Origin: an uncultured Clostridium sp.
GTDB lineage: Bacteria; Bacillota; Clostridia; Lachnospirales; Lachnospiraceae
Length of the DNA stretch: 60,928 nt
Direction of reading: 5' to 3'
Assembly (NCBI GenBank): GCA_938036545.1
Contig: CALHQJ010000113.1
Location: 1-60,928 of the forward strand
Shown here: piece after piece, positions 59,705-60,928 of the stretch
How positions within the stretch are numbered: the first letter of the stretch is position 1
Layout: each line of letters opens with the position of its first letter
Notes under the pieces: generated by a model
Databases searched by the model: none
Told to the model about the DNA's origin: nothing
The model's input: the letters and a program-made list of their open reading frames with translations, nothing else
Translations under genes and position numbers: made by a program

Positions 59705-59778
59705 AAATAAGATTATACCTATAAGGCGCCGCCAGTCGGCTTCTTTTAATGTTTGAGTATGAAATAGGAGAGCAACCT

Positions 59779-60928
59779 ATGAATTTATTTGAAAAAGTAT
59801 TTGGTACCCATAGTGAGAGAGAGTTAAAGCTTATTTATCCCATTGTGGACAAAATTGAAAAATTAAGGCCGGAGATGGCAGCCTTGTCGGATGAGGAGTT
59901 AAAAGACAAGACCCGCATTTTTAAGGAACGCCTGGCAAAGGGAGAGACTTTGGATGATATTCTTCCAGAGGCATTTGCCGTAGTTCGGGAAGCTGCCAAG
60001 AGAACTTTGAATATGGAACATTTCCAGGTACAGTTAATCGGCGGTATCGTCCTGCATCAGGGACGTATTGCAGAGATGCGTACTGGTGAAGGAAAGACCC
60101 TGGTTTCCACCTGTCCGGCATATTTAAATGCATTGGCCGGAAAAGGCGTCCAGATTGTTACGGTAAATGATTACTTGGCAAAACGTGACGCAGAGTGGAT
60201 GGGACAGGTTCATAGATTTTTAGGATTAACCGTAGGTGTGGTTTTAAACTCCATGACTTCTGAAGAGAGAAAAGCTGCCTATGCCTGCGATATTACTTAT
60301 GTAACCAACAATGAACTGGGATTCGATTATCTGAGAGACAACATGGCGATTTACAAGGAGCAGATGGTTCTCAGAGATTTGAATTACTGTATCATTGACG
60401 AGGTAGACTCTGTTTTGATTGACGAAGCCAGAACTCCGCTGATTATTTCAGGCCAGAGCGGCAAGTCTACCAAGTTGTACGAGGTTTGTGATGTGCTGGC
60501 GCGCCAGCTGGTAAGAGGCGAGGCTTCCGGCGAGTTCACCAAGATGAACGCCATCATGGGTGAAGATATTGTTGAGACGGGAGACTTTATTGTTAATGAA
60601 AAGGATAAGGTAGTCAACTTAACCGAGGAAGGCGTTAAGAAGGTAGAGAACTTCTTCCATATTGAAAACCTGGCAGATCCTCAGAATCTGGAGATTCAGC
60701 ACAACATTATTTTAGCTCTGCGTGCAAACAACCTGATGCACAGAGATAAGGATTACGTTGTAAAAGATAACGAGGTTTTAATTGTAGACGAGTTTACCGG
60801 CCGTATTATGCCTGGCCGCCGTTATTCTGACGGTCTCCATCAGGCGATTGAAGCGAAGGAACATGTGAATGTCCGCCGTGAAAGCCGTACACTGGCTACC
60901 ATCACCTTCCAGAATTTCTTCAACAAGT
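59779..60928 (+). CDS. secA: SecA preprotein translocase ATPase (5' part, runs off the window)
   Basis: The ATG follows AGGAG by 8 bases; 383 codons are present and the frame is open at the right edge. MNLFEKVFGTHSERELKLI is a typical start. Nucleotide-binding domain 1 has MRTGEGKTLVST (Walker A), NDYLAKRDAEWMG, YVTNNELGFDYLRDNM and CIIDEVDSVLIDEARTPLIISG (DEAD-like box). The preprotein cross-linking domain begins near residue 225. IVDEFTGRIMPGRRYSDGLHQAIEAKE is present near the edge. SecA drives export through SecYEG with SecDF-YajC encoded upstream. hpf next to secA is a conserved order in Bacillota. Confidence 0.97.
   Translation, partial: MNLFEKVFGTHSERELKLIYPIVDKIEKLRPEMAALSDEELKDKTRIFKERLAKGETLDDILPEAFAVVREAAKRTLNMEHFQVQLIGGIVLHQGRIAEMRTGEGKTLVSTCPAYLNALAGKGVQIVTVNDYLAKRDAEWMGQVHRFLGLTVGVVLNSMTSEERKAAYACDITYVTNNELGFDYLRDNMAIYKEQMVLRDLNYCIIDEVDSVLIDEARTPLIISGQSGKSTKLYEVCDVLARQLVRGEASGEFTKMNAIMGEDIVETGDFIVNEKDKVVNLTEEGVKKVENFFHIENLADPQNLEIQHNIILALRANNLMHRDKDYVVKDNEVLIVDEFTGRIMPGRRYSDGLHQAIEAKEHVNVRRESRTLATITFQNFFNK

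Larger units (their letters stand above)
59200..59778 (+). other. 579-bp AT-rich intergenic region between hpf and secA
   Basis: No gene is visible. It holds a T/A-rich tract (about 59260-59340), a DnaA-box cluster (59479-59593), the secA promoter (59676-59704) and a small GCCG/CGGC hairpin followed by TTCTTTT (about 59727-59748) in the secA leader. Confidence 0.7.

Noticed and set aside
59200..59778. Calling the hpf-secA gap the chromosomal origin
   Set aside because: DnaA boxes are clear, but dnaA, dnaN, rpmH or gyr genes are absent and skew cannot be computed here; kept as a DnaA-box cluster only.

Overview
The window looks like chromosome of a Lachnospiraceae-type (Clostridia, Bacillota) gut anaerobe. 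The evidence is a SCIFF peptide with its radical-SAM maturase beside a fused SecDF, a long-form hibernation factor next to SecA, stand-alone Spo0A-type DNA-binding domains, a clostridial S8 protease, AGGAGG-type ribosome sites and many GTG/TTG starts. I cannot name the genus from the sequence alone. Nearly all genes lie on the + strand.

Region 1 (1-18751) is a surface-polysaccharide locus. It has an O-antigen ligase/polymerase-like membrane protein, an initiating sugar transferase, a GT4, GT2 enzymes and a Wzy-like protein. A visibly AT-richer block (about 4440-12780) interrupts it. This block has its own promoter and encodes a TuaH-like GT, WecB, a Wzm/Wzt-type ABC exporter with an extended Wzt C-terminus, and a 1005-residue methyltransferase/coiled-coil/GT4/GT2 fusion. 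Next to it lies the most unusual part of the window. Two 62-63 nt predicted small RNAs, each with its own promoter and a GNRA-capped terminator hairpin, stand exactly 213 bp apart. They precede a three-gene overlapping operon: a DUF262 protein, a DUF3696-type AAA ATPase, and a protein whose C-terminus resembles HigB/RelE toxins. This looks like a defence or toxin-antitoxin-like cassette with an RNA component.

Region 2 (18752-25416) is an accessory stretch. It holds an Rpn-family nuclease/transposase gene plus a partial, internally deleted copy of it, a YtcJ-like amidohydrolase, a cluster of small regulators (two Spo0A_C-only proteins around an XRE-type HTH, with 0A-box-like sites nearby), a 51-residue coiled-coil protein, and a secreted cell-wall-binding repeat protein.

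Region 3 (25417-38412) is a second polysaccharide operon with many 4-bp ATGA overlaps. It contains a ThDP enzyme, two related NAD-dependent epimerase/dehydratases (one fused to a sugar C-methyltransferase-like enzyme), three GT2 proteins, a WcaJ-like initiating transferase, and an LCP-family protein that probably attaches the finished glycan to the wall. The enzyme set suggests a branched-chain sugar.

Region 4 (38413-53377) is mostly housekeeping: an HtrA protease, a ClpX (possibly a paralogue), a UvrA fragment, a Csp-like S8 protease, LspA, a CNNM/CorC protein, a TIGR04086-type membrane protein, ScfA/ScfB, SecDF, Tgt and YajC. Two copies of a 150-157 bp multi-hairpin palindromic element sit here, one running into lspA.

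Region 5 (52664-60928) has a FadR-type regulator, an IlvD/Edd-family dehydratase, an Rpn remnant, a mannitol-dehydrogenase-family (UxuB-like) oxidoreductase and a HAD phosphatase. These probably form a sugar-acid pathway, with repeated operator-like motifs upstream of the dehydratase. The window ends with hpf, a 580-bp AT-rich intergenic region carrying two tandem pairs of perfect DnaA boxes, and the first 383 codons of secA.
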